Of a stretch of 64,000 nucleotides of DNA, positions 49,753-63,633 are shown in pieces; within the stretch, counting starts at the first letter, position 1, and each line of letters begins with the position of its first letter. Source of the stretch: Epiperipatus broadwayi (Eukaryota; Onychophora; Udeonychophora; Euonychophora; Peripatidae); contig JAQFVV010006337.1 in NCBI GenBank assembly GCA_028023455.1, positions 700,001 to 764,000 of the forward strand. Direction: 5' to 3'. The notes beneath the pieces were generated by a model, which was given only the letters and a program-made list of their open reading frames with translations, had not been told where the DNA came from and searched no databases. Both the position numbers and the translations under genes were made by a program.

Positions 49753-51306
49753 TTTCATTCAGTCAATCTCACAAGGGTTGCCCCTAAGTTTATTAGTTTT
49801 ACATTTTACATAAATCCACTTTTACAAAATACAGAATTAAAATACCAGAATGCAAATTCCATACACTAAGCAATATATTCTTTTCATAGCTTATATGGAC
49901 AACATCACTTTTCTAATTCTCTATATTACAAAGTATTCTTAATGATTACATGGGAGCCTAAAAATTGCATTTTAATTCTAAAAAATCTGCTGCATGGACT
50001 GTATTCATAAAGAAATCATATTCCTAAGTTTTTCAAAGAAAGCCTACTCCATTCCTAGGTTTTTCCTTTACAAAAGCTCTTATGATATAAAACTCATAAT
50101 ACAAGCAAAGTTACAAATTTCTGTACTTTAAATTACCAATTAAATTTCTAAGCCATATCTATCCTTTTACTCCCAGATGCACCTGTTCAGTACTCTTGCT
50201 ATGACAAAAATTACATACTACACACCTATTATCAAATTTTCAAAGATGTTCATTTCTGTCATCAAATCCATGTGCAATAAATTGCTCTAGGGCTTCAAGA
50301 CAATATCAATCCATAAAACAACTTCAACCACTGACTCTTTTGCAATGGCTAGACCTACTCAATATTTGGGTGTTTTATACACAAAAAGCCATAACTTAAT
50401 AGCAGCTATTATCAACCACTTCTGAAACCTTCAGTGCCTTCAAAGTAACCCCTACAGATAACCCCCCCCTTCAATGCCATATCATACAGATTTTATTCAC
50501 TCAATCCTAGTTACTGCAAAGCAGATCATTTTCATTCAGTCAATCTCACAAGGGTTGCCCCTAAGTTTATTAGTTTTACATTTTACATAAATCCACTTTT
50601 ACAAAATACAGAATTAAAATACCAGAATGCAAATTCCATACACTAAGCAATATATTCTTTTCATAGCTTATATGGACAACATCACTCTTCTAATTCTCTA
50701 TATTACAAAGTATTCTTAATGATTACATGGGAGCCTAAAAACTGCATTTTAATTCTAAAAAATCTGCTGCATGGACTGTATTCATAAAGAAATCATATTC
50801 CTAAGTTTTTCAAAGAAAGCCTACTCCATTCCTAGATTTTTCCTGTACAAAAGCTCTTATGATATAAAACTCATAATACAAGCAAAGTTACAAATTTCTG
50901 TACTTTAAATTACCAATTAAATTTCTAAGCCATATCTATCCTTTTACTCCCAGATGCACCTGTTCAGTACTCTTGCTATGACAAAAATTACATACTACAC
51001 ACCTATTATCAAATTTTCAAAGATGTTCATTTCTGTCATCAAATCCATGTGCAATAAATTGCTCTAGGGCTTCAAGACAATATCAATCCATAAAACAACT
51101 TCAACCACTGACTCTTTTGCAATGGCTAGACCTACTCAATATTTGGGTGTTTTATATACAAAAAGCCATAACTTAATAGCAGCTATTATCAACCACTTCT
51201 GAAACCTTCAGTGCCTTCAAAGTAACCCCTACAGATAACCCCCCCCCCCTTCAATGCCATATCATACAGATTTTATTCACTCAATCCTAGTTACTGCAAA
51301 GCAGAT
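49753..51306 (+). repeat. 777-bp tandem duplication in the RT
   Basis: 49753-50529 is repeated at 50530-51306 with a handful of differences (for example ACTTTT/ACTCTT, AAATTGC/AAACTGC, and the length of a C run near 50460 and 51240). The duplicated unit spans the RT palm and thumb. Confidence 0.95.
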
Positions 51307-52153
51307 CAGTTTCTTTCACAATTCCAAGAACACTTACTGGCAAATGTATAATCTGCTTCATTCAACCCCTGGCAATGATTAGCCCAATGCCTGTGGCTGG
51401 CAGTGGCTGGCATAAATAACCATCATCTTTTCCATCCATTTAAAAAATGGGCACTACTCCCAAAGTTTTTTGATTTCCTGATCACTCTCTACCTGAATAC
51501 ACTTCCAACATCTTTTTTCTGCAGTATTGTCTGTACAAAAATTTCAATACCTTATGTGGGTTATGCCACAAAGCCAGCAACACATTCTCAATAACAGCAA
51601 AGCACTAAAATTCACATGGCAAATTATGTTCATTGCATATAGGTAGCCTACTATTTCCATCTACTAGATAACTCAGTCCATCCACAGGTCATGCATTTCT
51701 GCAGTACATGCAGCTACATTTACAGATTACCATCTGATGCACCCATTGCACCTTCTTGTTAGGTAACTACACCTGAAGAAATTCATCTATATTTATTAAT
51801 AAATTATGCCAGAGATAAGCATGGGATAACAATATAGCTCTTCAGGCATTTTCTCAGACACCTGGTCACTCATTAAAGATTGTCTATAAGCTGCCACAAC
51901 TACAGGGAGGCAGTGCTAACAACATAAGGCAGACTTATGAATAAGACTAAAGAGCAGAGATAAGTATTTTAAATATTGTATGCTGTTTGTTCATGCATAT
52001 ATGATTGAACATCTGAGAGCATTGCTATAAAAACTAATAATTATTGTGTATGAAAGTATAAATTATGGTCAAAAGAGAGTTATTTGAAAGATTGAAAATT
52101 GTTTTGTTTAATTTTTTGAAAGGTTTTTGTTCACCATTTTAGGTATAGAAGTT

Positions 52154-52217
52154 TTACACTAACACACATTCAACAAAAATACTTTTTTTCATTTTTGTTG
52201 AATGTGTGTTAGTGTAA
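52154..52217. repeat. Perfect 27-bp inverted repeat, 10-bp loop
   Basis: Arms 52154-52180 and 52191-52217 are exact complements (TTACACTAACACACATTCAA... on the left). It lies at the switch from G-poor to C-poor sequence, just upstream of the CR1-like LINE. It could be a terminal structure or a fold-back duplication. Confidence 0.95.
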
Positions 52218-52442
52218 GGATATTTATAACAAAGTTTTGTTACTGAAGGTTTTTTAAACTTTAAAACAGTCATTTATTTTTGAGAACAAAGATAATGTTT
52301 GGGAGGCCTAAGGTCAGAAACACATGATTATAGTTTGATTGGTTTTGAAAGAAAGTAATTTTTTTTATTCTTCCATGTAAAGGAGTTTCAAGAATAGGGG
52401 AGGTATTATAAAATCAAATATAGAATAGGTGACTTGTAAAAT

Positions 52443-53400
52443 AAGAATATGGGTTGCATTTGTATTACACAATGCATTTATAATCGGCAGAAAGGAATTA
52501 GACATGCTCTGGTAGAGTATACAGTGTGTGCTGAAATGTATCACTTGGAAATGTTTGAATAAGAATAGAAAGGATGTAACAAATTTCTGATTATGTAGTC
52601 AGTGTGTAAATGTGATAAAAGAGGTGCAAAGTGGTTTCTAAGTGTAGGTAGTCTAAAGAGAAAGTCAGAGGAAAGGGAACAAAATATAGTTAAAGAAGAT
52701 AGGACAGAGTATGGTTTTAGTGGAGTGTCAGGAGATATGGGTGGAGAAAGTAGTAGTGCAATGGAGATGGTTAGCCAGAGATTAAGTAAGATAGAGGAAG
52801 AAGTGAAGGATGTAGAAGTAAAATTGTTAGAGATGAAGTGTGAGCAGATAAAGGAATTGTTGAGTAGGAATGATAAGAAAGAATGGATAAGGAGGTCCAG
52901 AAAGTGGTAGAAAATGTTACAGATGGAGTAGAGAAAGTAGACAATGAGACAGTATTGACTATGAGACAGTATTGTTAGGAGATTTACTTAGAGAAAGTGG
53001 GGATATAATTGCACGGAAAAATAGAATCAGGTCTATAAGAGTATGTTTGAATAAAGCTAGAATTAGAGATGTGACAGATAAAGGAAGAAATCAAGGTAGT
53101 AAAGATGTGTAGGTTATTGTAGGGACTAATAATTTGTCAGACCCATCAGAGAAAGTAATGGATGAGTACATAAAATTGAGTAGGAATTTGAGTAAGATTA
53201 AAGGAAGAGTAGGAGTAGTTGGATTATTACCAAGATTTAACAACAGGCATTTGTTAGATAGGGCTTGTTCTATAAATGAGAGATTGAGAAAATTGTGTGA
53301 GAAAAATAATGTTATGTTTATGGAGGTATGGGATGGGTTTGCTGGAAAGAGGGAGTTATGTAGTAAAGATGGATTGCACTTAGGAAAACAATGAAATGAA
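52443..53400 (+). pseudogene. LINE ORF1: PHD-like finger, coil, SGNH-esterase-like domain
   Basis: From about 52452 a Cys/His pattern (CIC ... C ... YH ... C ... CKC, ending near 52620 with KRGAKWF) resembles a PHD finger, broken by two or three stops. A Glu/Lys coiled coil follows (52740-52900). From about 52960 comes an SGNH-hydrolase-like domain: GDLLRE where GDS is expected, ARIRDVTD, VGTNN near 53120-53135, VGVVGLLPRFNN near 53210, INERLRKLCEKNNVMF near 53275 and the DGLHL block near 53370. The nucleophile Ser reads Leu here. CR1-type ORF1 proteins bind RNA, and the esterase may act on membranes or lipids. This copy is broken, including an 18-bp duplication near 52943. Confidence 0.75.
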
Positions 53401-53631
53401 GTTTTAGGGAGTCTGATGTTTAGACAATATAATTCAGGAAACTTTTATAGGGGAGGGTGGGCTTTTAATGGATGAAATGTAAGAAATAAGCAAAAGATAA
53501 TTGATTTAGATATAAGTGTAGATGTGGAGAGGGGATGGATCTGTAAGATTAATGATCATTAAGAAAGTTTTTTTTATATAAATGTAATGGAGAAGAAAGA
53601 ATTTATAAAAAAAATGGTTAGGAATGAGATA

Positions 53632-56600
53632 TTGTTAAAATTGGGTATTTGAATATGCAAGGTGATAGGAGACTAAAAAGATGGCTGGAATTAAACAAAG
53701 CAATTGAAAATGAAGAGCTTGTGGTATTAGCAGTAGTGGAAATGCATCTGAGAGAAAAAAACCTATTTTGGAAGATTTGGTATGGTAGGGTATAAATAGA
53801 AAAGAAAAAGAAAAAAGGATGGTGGTATAGGTGTTATATCAAAAAAATATTTAAATATTGTTAAAAATGTCAAGAACATTTGTGGTTTGAAATAAGGTTG
53901 GGTAGACAAGAATGGATGATGGCTATAGTGTATATAGCCACTAGAGATAGTCAAACTGTAATGGAGTGGAACAGTAGTATATATAAATATCTAGTTAAGG
54001 ATATACAGAGGTTTAAAGAAAAGAGAAAGAGAATAATGGTTATAGGGGATATGAATGGACATATTGAAGAAATTGATGATGTAGATAATAAGAATGGTCA
54101 ATTTTTGAAGGAATTTTGTCAAAGAGTGAATTTAAGCATTGGGAATTTATCAAATATTTATGAAGGACAATACACATGGTCTAGGAATAATATATTTCAC
54201 CCAATAGATTATGTATTGGTAGAAAAAGAGGGAATGAATAAAATACAGAAAATTAAAGTGTTTGATAATGAAGAGAAAGTATGTATTAGTGATCATAACT
54301 TTATTGTAATAGAAATGGTTAGTAATGTGATGGAGAATAGAAATAAAAGTAAAAACAGTACTGAAAGATGTGGATGGAAAGTGAATGATAAGAATAAGTT
54401 GGAAGAGTATAAAATACAAGTTGAAAAAGCTATGGAAACATTGGTTATGGGTGAGTATAAGGACTAGTGTGGTGAAATACAAAAAGTGGTAAATAGGGTT
54501 ATAGCTGAGAATATGCAGAAGAATAAAAGTAATAAAAAATGAGAATTAATAAAAGTGTAAAACAGAGGAAAGAAACATGCACAGAATATAAGTTGTGCTA
54601 TTAAGAACAATGAAAGTATGCTAAATAGGAAAAGTACTTAGAAAGGAAAAATTTGGCTAAAATGGGTAGAGAAAGGATGAAGTTGAATAGAAAATTGTTG
54701 GAGGATATCAATAAAAGTGGAAAAGATGGGAGTTAAAAATTTTGGAATTACATTAAAAGAAGAAGTGTAGGGGGGAGAGAGATAATATTAATAGATGATG
54801 AGGGAATAGAGTGTAACTCTAGAGAAGAATTAGAGAGAATCTTAAATAGATATGTAATAGCTATAGAAAAGATGTTATATGTGAAGGACTTAGTAATAGA
54901 AAACATGAAAGCATTTAGTAATGGGAATATTTGATTTACAAAAAATGAACTGAATGATGCAGGGAAGAGATTGAAAAGTGATATGGCAAGAGGTTTAGAT
55001 GAATGTGCAGCAGAGATGATGAATTTAGGGCATAGAGTAAAAGTAAAGCTATTATCATGTTTTAATAAGATGGAACAGAAGACAGTTTATCAGGGTAGTT
55101 GGAGTAATACAAGAGTAAGATTATTATTTAAATGAAAGAGTAAGAATCATAGAAAGTTAAATAATTATAGACCGATAGCGGTAACATCAGTTTTATATAA
55201 CGTTTTCTCATATATGGTGACTAAAAAAGTTGTAAAGTGGATGGAAGAGAAAAATGTAGTGGGGGAAATGCAAGGAGGTTTTGGGTCAGATAGGCATATA
55301 GGAGATAGTTTATTTGTAGTTACACAACTTATGAATATGAATAGGAATTCAGGTAGATTATTATATATGAGTATTATAGATATAGAGAAGGCATATGATA
55401 GAGTAAATAGAAATAGATTATGGATAAGTTTAGCAAATTCAGGAATGGATGAAGCTTTAATAAATATTATTAAGAAATTATATGATAATAACTACTATAC
55501 TTATTAATTAGGGAATATAGAATCAGTTAAAGTTAAAAATGGGGTGGGACTAAGGCAAGAATGTCCTATGTCATCTATTTTGTTTTTGTTGTATTTGAGT
55601 GAAATGGAGAAAGCAATAGAAAGACTAGGAAGAGGGATAGAGATATTGTTAATAGGTGGCAAGGGAGTATATACTTTGTCAGTTCTCTTTTTTTGCGGAT
55701 ATCTTTTTGTGTGCAGAAAGAAGAGAAGATATGGAAGCTATGCTGAGGACATGTGCAAGGGTGAGTAAAGAGATGGGGATTAAATTTAGTGAAGAAAAAT
55801 CAAATATAATGATGGTTAATACTAGGGAAAGAGAAGATAGAATTTTATTGGGGAATATAAAGTTAAGTGTGGTGGATAGATATAGTTATTTGGGAATTAT
55901 CATAAGTAATCAGGAAAATTGCTTGGATGAATGGGAGAAAAAATTGATAAATGAAGCAAAAAAAGAAAGGGTCTAATAAAGAAATTAAGAAGGTTTTCAT
56001 ACAATAAATATGATGTAGCTAGAATTGTATGGAAAGGAGTTCCAGTAGCAGGGTTAACATATAGTAATAATGTGTCATGTGTTAGTAAAAGGGTATTAGA
56101 TTACTTAGAGAAAATACAAAGGGAAGTAGGAAGACATGCATTAGATGCAGAGGTGTGGACTGCAAAGGAGACAATTCAAGAAGAAATGGGATGGTCAAGT
56201 TTTGTATATGAGAGATGCAAAAAGTAAAATTAAAATGTTTGGTAGGTTGCAGTTTATGGATAATAAATGAATAGCCAAAATAGTATTTAATTGGGTTATG
56301 AGTAAAAGGCAGGCAACAAGATGGGTGAGAAAGGTAATGCTATATGCAAAATATTTAAATAAAGAATTTATATCAGTATACTTGTATAAAAGGTGAGATG
56401 ATTGTGTTAGAAGGATTGTTGAGTATTATAGTGGTAAGGAATGGGATAAAGAATATATGCATTAATAAAGAATAGGGAGTTGGAGAGATGGAGAACTAGT
56501 ATGGAGAGTAAAAAGAGTTTAAATATATATAGAAGTAAACAGAACATTTGGTGCAAGTTAATTTATGATAATAGTAAGGAAAGAAGTTTATTATTTAGGG

Positions 56601-56880
56601 CTCGAATGGGATCTTTAGCAACAAGAGAATATACATGTAAATAGAAAAATATGGGTGATTTAGTCTGCAAATTGTGTAAGGAAGGTATAGAAAATATTAG
56701 ACACCTGTTTATTGAATGTAAATGCTTGAAAACAGAAAGGGTACAAATAATGAAGTTATTGGAAAATAAATATGAACAAAGTGATTATACAGAAAGTGGG
56801 TTATTGGTTTTTATGCTGGGTTTGGGAAAAGATAAGGGGGATTTAGATATAAAGGCCATGGGATGGAGCAGATTATAGGA
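53632..56880 (+). pseudogene. LINE ORF2: AP endonuclease and reverse transcriptase
   Basis: Endonuclease: YLNMQG (53645), the catalytic Glu in VVEMHL (53735), GDMNGHI (54047-54067), TWSRNN, IDYVLV (54205) and SDHNFI (54290), so nearly all motifs survive. A linker with KFWNYIK (about 54740) and LIDDEG follows. RT: NNYRPIAVTSVLYN (55165), MQGGFGSDRHIGDSLF (55268), DIEKAYDRVNR (55377), GLRQECPMSSILF (55545), then FFADIFLCAE (about 55690), where one Asp of the catalytic pair is missing. KFSEEKSNIMMVN and YSYLGIIIS follow. The C-terminal tail has a Cys-x2-Cys...His...Cys pattern (CKLCKEG...HLFIECKC near 56670-56725). Stops and frameshifts (for example near 54467, 55507, 55980, 56225) mean it is dead. 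It would nick the target and prime cDNA synthesis. Confidence 0.85.
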
Positions 56881-57240
56881 AAGCTTAGGCAGGGGAATTG
56901 AAGGGGAAGGTAAAATGGCTAACAGGTTTCTTTGGGCATAGTTGCTGAGAGATTCCAGCTCCACTTAAAAAGTCACAATACATCACATCACATTTCATCT
57001 ACTTCACAATACAACTAGCCACATGAAAAACTATGTTCCAGATAATTCCACAGAAGATTGTCTAACTGGATCAGTCAAGTACCAATGTCTTATACATCAT
57101 GAAAATAATTGTACATAATTGTACTGTAATCAATAATGTTAATCACATTTATACTTGAAATGCCTTTGAAATCCTGGTAAAACCTCTGTAAAACATTCAT
57201 AAAACCTATGTAACACGTCTTTTGGTCAATAAACTATATT
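56881..57240 (+). other. 3' UTR of the CR1-like LINE
   Basis: Non-coding sequence between the ORF2 end and the repeat tail, with a stretch less AT-rich than the flanks. It ends CAATAAACTATATTGTTGAAG, where the simple repeat begins. Confidence 0.65.
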
Positions 57241-58256
<1,016 letters not shown>

Positions 58257-58358
58257 TATCTGAGATCCATAATAACAAAACAATTTTGTGAATTTATAAT
58301 TTATTATAAACCTAATTATAAATTCACAAAATTGTTTTGTTATTATGGATCTCAGATA
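58257..58358. repeat. Perfect 44-bp inverted repeat, 14-bp loop
   Basis: Arms 58257-58300 and 58315-58358 are exact complements (TATCTGAGATCCATAATAAC... on the left). The loop is TTATTATAAACCTA. Part of the left arm sequence (TTCACAAAATT) also occurs just upstream at 58247-58257. It may be a small fold-back element. No target duplication was identified. Confidence 0.95.
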
Positions 58359-59812
58359 TTCTAGAGTATTAAGATTCTATCTATTTTTTTGATGTAAAAT
58401 ATATTTTGTTTAATAGAGAAAAATCATTTTATAAACTTAGCTAATTAAAAAATACCAATTAAGTTGATTAATATATATGATTATTGCTTGTATATAATTG
58501 AGGGTGTTGATTTATAATTGTATCATATTTATATTTTAGTAATTATTTTACCAACGATGATTGATAATAAATTTTAAGAGCTTTATATTCTGGCATGCGT
58601 TACTATATATGTTTAGAATTGATTATTTTACTTTTTTTAATAAGTGTTATATACAGTCTCTTAGTAGAAATATGTATTCTTTGTTAAAAACGTTTTAAAA
58701 AGTAAAAGAAGATGGCAATTATAGAGACCATGTATCAAGTACTACTTATTTTTTAGTGCTTCCATTCCCAATCTAAATGTTTTACATTTTTTGCAAATTT
58801 GTGATGTTTGTTACTTAATATTTTAATTTCTTCAGTTATATATAGAAAAATAGATGTGATTCATGCAACAGTTAAAACCACAAAGAATTTTATATAATTG
58901 TCACATCTAGAATTTGATACCTGATATACCATTTTATAGTATATTTGAAACTTGAAGGTCAGTGATAGAATATGATAATTGTGATTTGTCTGAAATTTTG
59001 TGATGATGACATTTTAGTATTTGTTGCACTATTTCCATCATTTAATATTAAAAACTAAACATCTTTAGAAAAACTTTAAACTTACTAAATACATTCAACT
59101 GTTAGTAACTGCATGCTGGTTAGTATTTAACACAACATTTCAAGTGATATTATTTTCTTCTCTTCTTTAGGTATTGCTGACCTGACCAGTGAGTGACACT
59201 ATTAACAAATAATTAATAATAATTGGGATTTGTATAAGATCAAATAATCAGATAAAATGTTATCAGTTGTTTATTATATAAATTTATTTTTAAATCAAAA
59301 AGATTAAAAAAAGGGTAGTAGGCAGTGAGGGAAAAGCATAATGAAAAGCATATGAACGTTAATGTGACTAAACAATAACTACATTAGTAAGTAACATTCT
59401 GTAGTAATTTATGTGTATAGCAGATATATATTTTACTTTTGCAATGAAAGACAGTGCTATTATATAATACATATTATTGTCTAGTTCAAAGGAAAAAATA
59501 CTTTGGCTCTTTATAAAAATAAAATTTGAATATTATTTTTCATCTAATAAAGATCAAAACAGTAACTACTTCAATTGATTTAATATTAAGAATTGTAGTA
59601 AAGTTTGTTCTCAATTTTTCAGTGATCAGTGTTGGTATGTCAAATTGATGTATTTAGTTTTAGGCAGAACAAATATATCACTCTCCCATTTTAAACAATC
59701 AATAAATTTTTCATTGAGTTATTTTCTATATCTGATATTTAATGTTGCTATTTATAATTTGATCTTTATTATGAGATATTTTGATTTAATCATAATTATT
59801 GAAATAATTTGG

Positions 59813-59852
<40 letters not shown>

Positions 59853-61900
59853 CTTGACATTTCATAAGATCTGTATGTAATGTTTGGCCTCTGGTTCTTG
59901 AAGTTTATTAAGTAAATCAGACACATGTTATCATTCTTCTGTCATTATAATTTTCCTGAATTTGTTTGAGTATAAAAAAAAGAAAACCAGCAAATGTTTT
60001 TATAAAAGTTAACAGTTAATTTGAAACTATGTAAAATGAGTTTATAATATAATCTATTATATATTTATGACTGAAGAAGTTTCATAAAATTAAATGTTGA
60101 TTTAAATTATAAAATTCTTCATTGTGAGAACTTTTTTTATTTAATTTATTTTATGACTTCTTTTTATTTAATTTATTTTATGAAAAATTAAAACTATAGC
60201 CTCGAAATTATGCAAATATATTTTAATGATATATAAATCTTGTTAATTGGGGTTTTAAATAATAGTTATATGACAGACAGGAGCAAACAATAAAAAATAT
60301 GAGAAAATATTCAAAGCCAGGTTAATACTTGAAAAAATTAGTTGTTGACAAAAAATGTAAGAAAGAATTTCAATTAGATATTGTTTCTATTATTTCTCTT
60401 GAAGTTAGATTTCTAAAATAAGTAAACTTACTATCAGTGGGTTTTTTTCCAATTCTAGATATCTTAGATATCATGATATCTTAGTCTTATCAAAAATTGT
60501 TAGATACAATGCTATCACTTATATCATAATCATTAATACAAAGAATCAGTTTGACAACTTATGTTTGAAATTTTGTTACACATTTATCATTTAACTCTCT
60601 TTCTCTCTCTCTCTAGTAGTATCTATAGAGAGTATAGATATTCTTTTAGTCAGCCCAATTTTAATCTCTTTTATTATATGTCATATATAAAAGCTTATAC
60701 AATAATTAATTCCATATTACCTTAAATTTTTGAAAGGACTATAAGATTTACTATTTACTAAACATTTTTTAAAATATTAAAATTTTACTTTTAATTGTAA
60801 AAACAACAAAAATAATAAACTCTACATCAGTAAATTTCTAGTTGACTAATTTTCTAATTAAAAAAATATATTCAAATAAATTTTAATTATAAAATACCAT
60901 TGCTTATTAAAAAATGAGTGTTTAATTTACAAAAGTAAGTAATAAAAGAAATTATTTGCAAATTTATTTAGTTCTATGGTATAAAGAATAACTTATATCT
61001 CAAGAATAGAAGTTTTGCCTCTATATAGAAAAATATTCTCTGCCTGTTATCCTTTTTTGTATAATTTATAGTTGCTGACATCTAGGTAATTTAGTTAAGA
61101 ATTAAAATTGGACAAGTAGCATTATTAAAATCAATCAAAGTTTAATTAATGATTGAACCATTAGCTGATTAAAATTAATTTCATCATTAAAACAAATATC
61201 ATTTATAACCCCAATTACAGTTTATATAAAAATATTAATGTTTTTTAATATAGTCATCTTTTTTATGAATTAAATTTGATAAATGAATTAATATTATCAA
61301 TGCAATGTAATTAGTTAAAAAATAAAATGTGTATTTATTTATTGATACACACAAGCAAGATAAAATATTAATTGCTTCAACATAATAATAAAAACTTTTT
61401 AATTGTGAATGACCATTATTTTTGAAATATATTCAAAAGTGAATTAGTAAGTAATTTTTTATTAACAGATAGCATATTGAAATGTTGGCTAGAAAATGTA
61501 GTCTAAATGTGCCCCGTTTTCATATAGTCTGGCTAGTTATCACACCTGCTAGATTATTCATTACAGTGGAAGAAGTAATAACAATAGTAATAATAATATC
61601 TAAAGTAGTGACAAAGCAGGAAGTTGTGCAAGAAATAAAGATAAGTATTATAAATCTATATTTTTTAAATATAGGTACTGCAATGAATAAGCTAATGTTA
61701 AAAACATTTAATGACTAGCAGGTTTGGGATTTGCATATGGAAGAATTTATTTAAAGCTAATTACTTTCAATACCAAATAGTATCATAATCATATTATTAT
61801 AAAAAGGGAGGGCTTGCTAATGAGAAGTGATAAGGCTATAAATGCCATTTTTTAGAGAAAGGAGTGTTGAAGCATTTTTACTAATGACATGGATGTCTTT
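58359..61900. other. AT-rich DNA, no gene seen
   Basis: Contains (TA)n at 59816-59849, a (CT)n run near 60597-60616 and a small direct repeat near 60130-60190 (TTTTATTTAATTTATTTTATGA twice). A 78-codon frame at 61482-61718 shows no motif and is probably chance. Confidence 0.5.
59816..59849. repeat. (TA)n microsatellite
   Basis: Alternating TA of about 34 bp. Confidence 0.95.
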
Positions 61901-62380
61901 TGTGATTGACAACGCCTCCTTTAACTTTCTCTTTCCATTGTTACATTCTGAACAAACAATACTGGCCATGGATAGATCAAAATTATAGGTACATAGAATG
62001 TGTGATCTTTACTTGATACAAGCAATTCAAAAGCAGAATAAACATGCAGCTAGTGGATAATAAGCTACTGACATTCATCTTCCAAAGGAATGAAATTTAA
62101 TAGAGCAGATAATGAATAAAAATTTGTTGGAAAGGCAAATAATTCAATGGAAAAAATGTATGGTGTTGGATTTTCTGTAAAATTAAGTTTAGTATTTTCT
62201 ATTGTTGGAATTCTTTGTTGCATAATGGTTCCAGTCTTCATTTTATTAGAGCCTATTGTCTAAACTTAGATTCAGAGAGTTTAGAAAGAGAAAACTTTTT
62301 TGTTAGATAGCATTATTATAACAGTATCATTAAAAGATTGAAGTTTTCTTCTTGAAGACTTTAATGCATATATTACTGAA

Positions 62381-62482
62381 AATAGTAGACTTTGGCCAAA
62401 TGTTACTGTACATAATGATAATGGTATTATAAATAGTAGACTTTGGCCAAATGTTAGTGTACATAATGATAATGGTATTATA
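62381..62482 (+). repeat. 51-bp in-frame tandem duplication in LINE endonuclease
   Basis: AATAGTAGACTTTGGCCAAA at 62381 recurs at 62432 with one base difference in the unit. It duplicates 17 codons around WPNV. Confidence 0.95.
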
Positions 62483-63378
62483 AATTCAAATAGTTTGTTA
62501 TTATTGACTTTTTTGCAAAACACATGGTTTGACTATCACAAATACATTGTTAAGGTAGGAAAACTACTATAAAAAAGCATGGATATATCCACACTCCTAA
62601 CAATAGCTTTTAATAGATTACATTATAGTTATGATTCAGAATACAAGAGATTCCATTAAGTGAGCATGTACAAATGCAAATTATTGGAAAGCTATATATT
62701 ATTACCTTCAAGATTAAAATGATAATTAAAAATAAATATTATTTCAATCATATTCTTAAAAAAATTAATGTTTGACATTCTCTTAAGGAGGATATTGTAG
62801 ATACAAGTAAATCTATTTTTGGGTTCACTAAAAAAAAATTATAACTGGTTTTTGACAATGATCTTACTAATAGTAATTTGATTAAAAGAACATGTGACAT
62901 TTACTATTTGGCAGAATAATAGATTAAATGCAGATCTTCACAATAAATATAGAGTGCTGAAAGCAGAAGTTCACTGTCTGACAAGAAGTCTTAAAAATAA
63001 TGACTGGATTAAAACTGCAAATAAGATACATACATTAACTAATCATGATCATTCTCTATCTTTTTGATGCATGAAAAACAGCAAATGGACATAATCAATT
63101 TATCACAATCACATCAAATCCAGAAATGGCATTCTCTTATATGATGACAGTGATATTTTGAACAATTGGCAAGAATATTTTGATAATCTTTTGAATAATG
63201 ATACAACAATTGAAATGATGAATTTCTAATGATATATTCATTTTATCTACTCATTTAGTTTTGGATAAATATATTCAGTTTGGTGAGAGAAAAGTAGCTC
63301 TTTATAATCTTAAAAATGGAAAGGCTGCAGGTCCTAATGAAATAACTGGTGAAAGTTTTAAATATGTTAATGATATAT

Positions 63379-63516
63379 TAGCTTCAATAATATTGACATT
63401 TTAAAAATATATGGAAAGGGGGTAAGAAATTTTAAGCATACTTTTATTAGCTTCAATAATATTGAAATTTTAGAAATATATGGAAAGAAGGTGGAAAATT
63501 TTAAGCATACTTTTAT
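63379..63516 (+). repeat. 69-bp tandem duplication in LINE RT start
   Basis: TAGCTTCAATAATATTGA at 63379 recurs at 63448. The copies differ at about six positions, so it is older than the 51-bp duplication. Confidence 0.9.
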
Positions 63517-63546
63517 TATTTACTAGCTTTATTATCAGTGCATACA

Positions 63547-63548
<2 letters not shown>

Positions 63549-63631
<83 letters not shown>
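63549..63631. repeat. (AT)n microsatellite, interrupted
   Basis: Two AT runs separated by AAAATATAGA, lying inside the LINE remnant between the duplicated segment and the following RT motif. Confidence 0.95.

Positions 63632-63633
<2 letters not shown>

Larger units (their letters stand above)
48060..51900 (+). pseudogene. Decayed LINE, R2/NeSL-like features
   Basis: The plus strand is A/C-rich and very G-poor. RT motifs on the plus strand: ISQGLPLSLLVL (near 49760) and AYMDNITF (near 49885-49910, equivalent of YADD), then KSAAWT-like and PTQYLGV (near 50350) segments. The segment is repeated in a 777-bp duplication. Downstream (51.5-51.6 kb) comes LNTLPT and then a Cys-x2-Cys...His pattern in shifted frames, like the zinc finger before the restriction-like endonuclease of R2/NeSL LINEs. 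A CRHC motif near 49.02 kb may be part of an N-terminal finger. Many stops. Clade is uncertain; RT identity is fairly secure. Confidence 0.6.

Noticed and set aside
61482-61718. 78-codon frame upstream of the last LINE
   Set aside because: It does not match the LINE domains that begin near 61980, and no other family was recognised.
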